Source: Azorinus chamasolen
Taxonomy: Eukaryota; Mollusca; Bivalvia; Cardiida; Solecurtidae
Assembly (NCBI GenBank): GCA_963576725.1
Contig: OY755239.1
Coordinates: forward strand, 60,357,453 to 60,421,452
Length of the DNA stretch: 64,000 nt
Reading direction: 5' to 3'
In this document: in pieces, positions 63,415 to 64,000 of the stretch
Layout of the letters: every line of letters starts with the position of its first letter
Numbering within the stretch: position 1 is the stretch's first letter
The notes under the pieces: model-generated
The model's input: only the letters and a program-made list of their open reading frames with translations
What the model was told of the DNA's origin: nothing
The model's database searches: none
Program-made: the position numbers and the translations under genes

Positions 63415-63840
63415 CAGCAAAACCTCTGAACCGGATTTTTAGTAGAGAAGAATTAATTTAAATGTATTCTAGGCAAGTGACTGCTAAATAATGCAAGGTA
63501 ATGTCATGCAGAAAGCTCCTTTCACACTGCAATAAGCTGTCACCTGTCTTAACATTTTCATCCATGAATATTCATTTAAGAACTAATGACGTCATGAATA
63601 CTAATTAGACAATTTTTATAATAACATATGAACATATGCATTGTTTGGCACTGGCAGAAACTATAGAATCAGTATCTATATTATATCATAAGCAAACAGA
63701 GCAGACCAAGATCAGACGGCTCCTGTAGGAGCCGTCTGATCTTGGTCTCCTCTGTTTGCAAAGGCGTAGAAAGGCGTATTTATGGAGTAATGGGTTAATA
63801 ACCGATGTTGATACATATATGAACGTTTCGGAAAGATACT
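63415..63840 (+). mobile_element. Family F3 MITE split by family A
   Basis: CAGCAAAACCTCTGAACCGG, AATGCAAGGTAATGTCATGC, AGAAAGCTCCTTTCACACTG (stem tip collapsed), AGCTGTCACCTGTC-TTAA, A, then TAACCGATGTTGATACATAT. Right end uncertain. Confidence 0.6.
63549..63798 (+). mobile_element. TTAA hairpin MITE, family A (nested)
   Basis: TTAACATTTTCATCCATGAA to GAGTAATGGGTTAA, 250 bp. Perfect long stem GACCAAGATCAGACGGCTCC-TGTA-GGAGCCGTCTGATCTTGGTC. The CAAGATC / GATCTTGG change is present on both arms. Confidence 0.9.
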
Positions 63841-63893
63841 ATTCTGAAAGTGGGGGATCATTCAAAAGCAAATAAAAGTAGCAATGCGAAATC

Positions 63894-63938
63894 AGAAAAT
63901 TGCAGACTCGGTTTTATTGAGTCTGTTCATGAGTAGTA
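63894..63938 (-). repeat. Dispersed repeat P
   Basis: GAAAATTGCAGACTCGGTTT, TATTGAGTCTGTTCATGAGT. The same orientation as 51334-51376, opposite to 46563-46604. Confidence 0.65.
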
Positions 63939-64000
63939 CCACAAATAAATTTGATGCATTCAAACTTTTATGAGTGGAACAAAACTTAACAATAAATATG

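Overview
This window is a repeat-dominated, apparently intergenic stretch of an animal nuclear genome, most likely a bivalve mollusc. There are no bacterial gene layouts, no convincing host exon set, and no tRNA or rRNA genes that I can support. The mollusc call is an inference. It rests on a GAGTGAGTGAGT-headed SINE-like repeat, the dispersed 'cccaaaatactggggagaca' and 'tagctcacctg' repeats that I recall from bivalve genomes, and abundant piggyBac-type and pogo-type hairpin MITEs. I could not search databases.

Layout. 1-7.9 kb: hairpin MITEs, a 21-bp minisatellite (1.3-2.3 kb) and a 24-bp minisatellite (6.3-7.05 kb). 7.9-26.05 kb: a TTAA-flanked MITE of about 200 bp split by a 17.94-kb foldback element (8031-25968). 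That element has near-identical 46-bp inverted ends and a 9-bp target duplication. It consists of two opposed arms of a 108-bp satellite; its right arm carries nine 482-bp GC-rich blocks (each about eight 60-bp units) plus one partial block at the turning point. 26-48 kb: nested MITEs, a TIR element whose body is CCGG motifs at 10-11 bp spacing (35.8-36.6 kb), a 49-bp array grown from one arm of a hairpin element (38.46-38.92 kb), and AT-rich and 32-bp arrays. 48.4-52.7 kb: two diverged inverted TTCGAC-rich arms enclosing the C-terminus of a piggyBac transposase (48848-49153, followed by a MITE-like end closing with TTAA at 49467) and a broken reverse-transcriptase gene (about 50170-52020, minus). 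53-64 kb: more nested MITEs, a SINE-like insertion with a 9-bp target duplication, a 1.36-kb TATACGCCCGT-ended element, and other dispersed repeats.

How the parts fit. Two MITE groups alternate. One starts TTAACCC and uses TTAA as target, as piggyBac does. The other starts CAGTARAACC and uses TA, as pogo/Tc1-mariner elements do. They insert into each other repeatedly, and the interruptions reveal the target duplications directly. A transposase fragment joined to a family-D-like terminus suggests where the TTAA group came from. Several families with unrelated ends share the same hairpin apex, GCTCC-NNNN-GGAGC. Tandem arrays repeatedly start inside or beside hairpin elements; the 18-kb element is the extreme case.

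Labels A-P are mine. A and B: TTAA MITEs with apex CGGCTCC-N4-GGAGCCG, with different flanks. C: TTAA, GACGCCGCC stem. D: TTAA, TTTGGATCC stem. E: TTAA, GAGCATTTGCTCC stem. G: TTAA, GAGACAGCTCC stem. H: TTAA, starts TTAACCCTTATCG. F, F2, F3: TA elements with CAG...CTG ends. J-P: other foldbacks and repeats. Strands for MITEs are relative to an arbitrary family orientation. Short open frames exist throughout, but nearly all lie inside these repeats and I do not call them genes.
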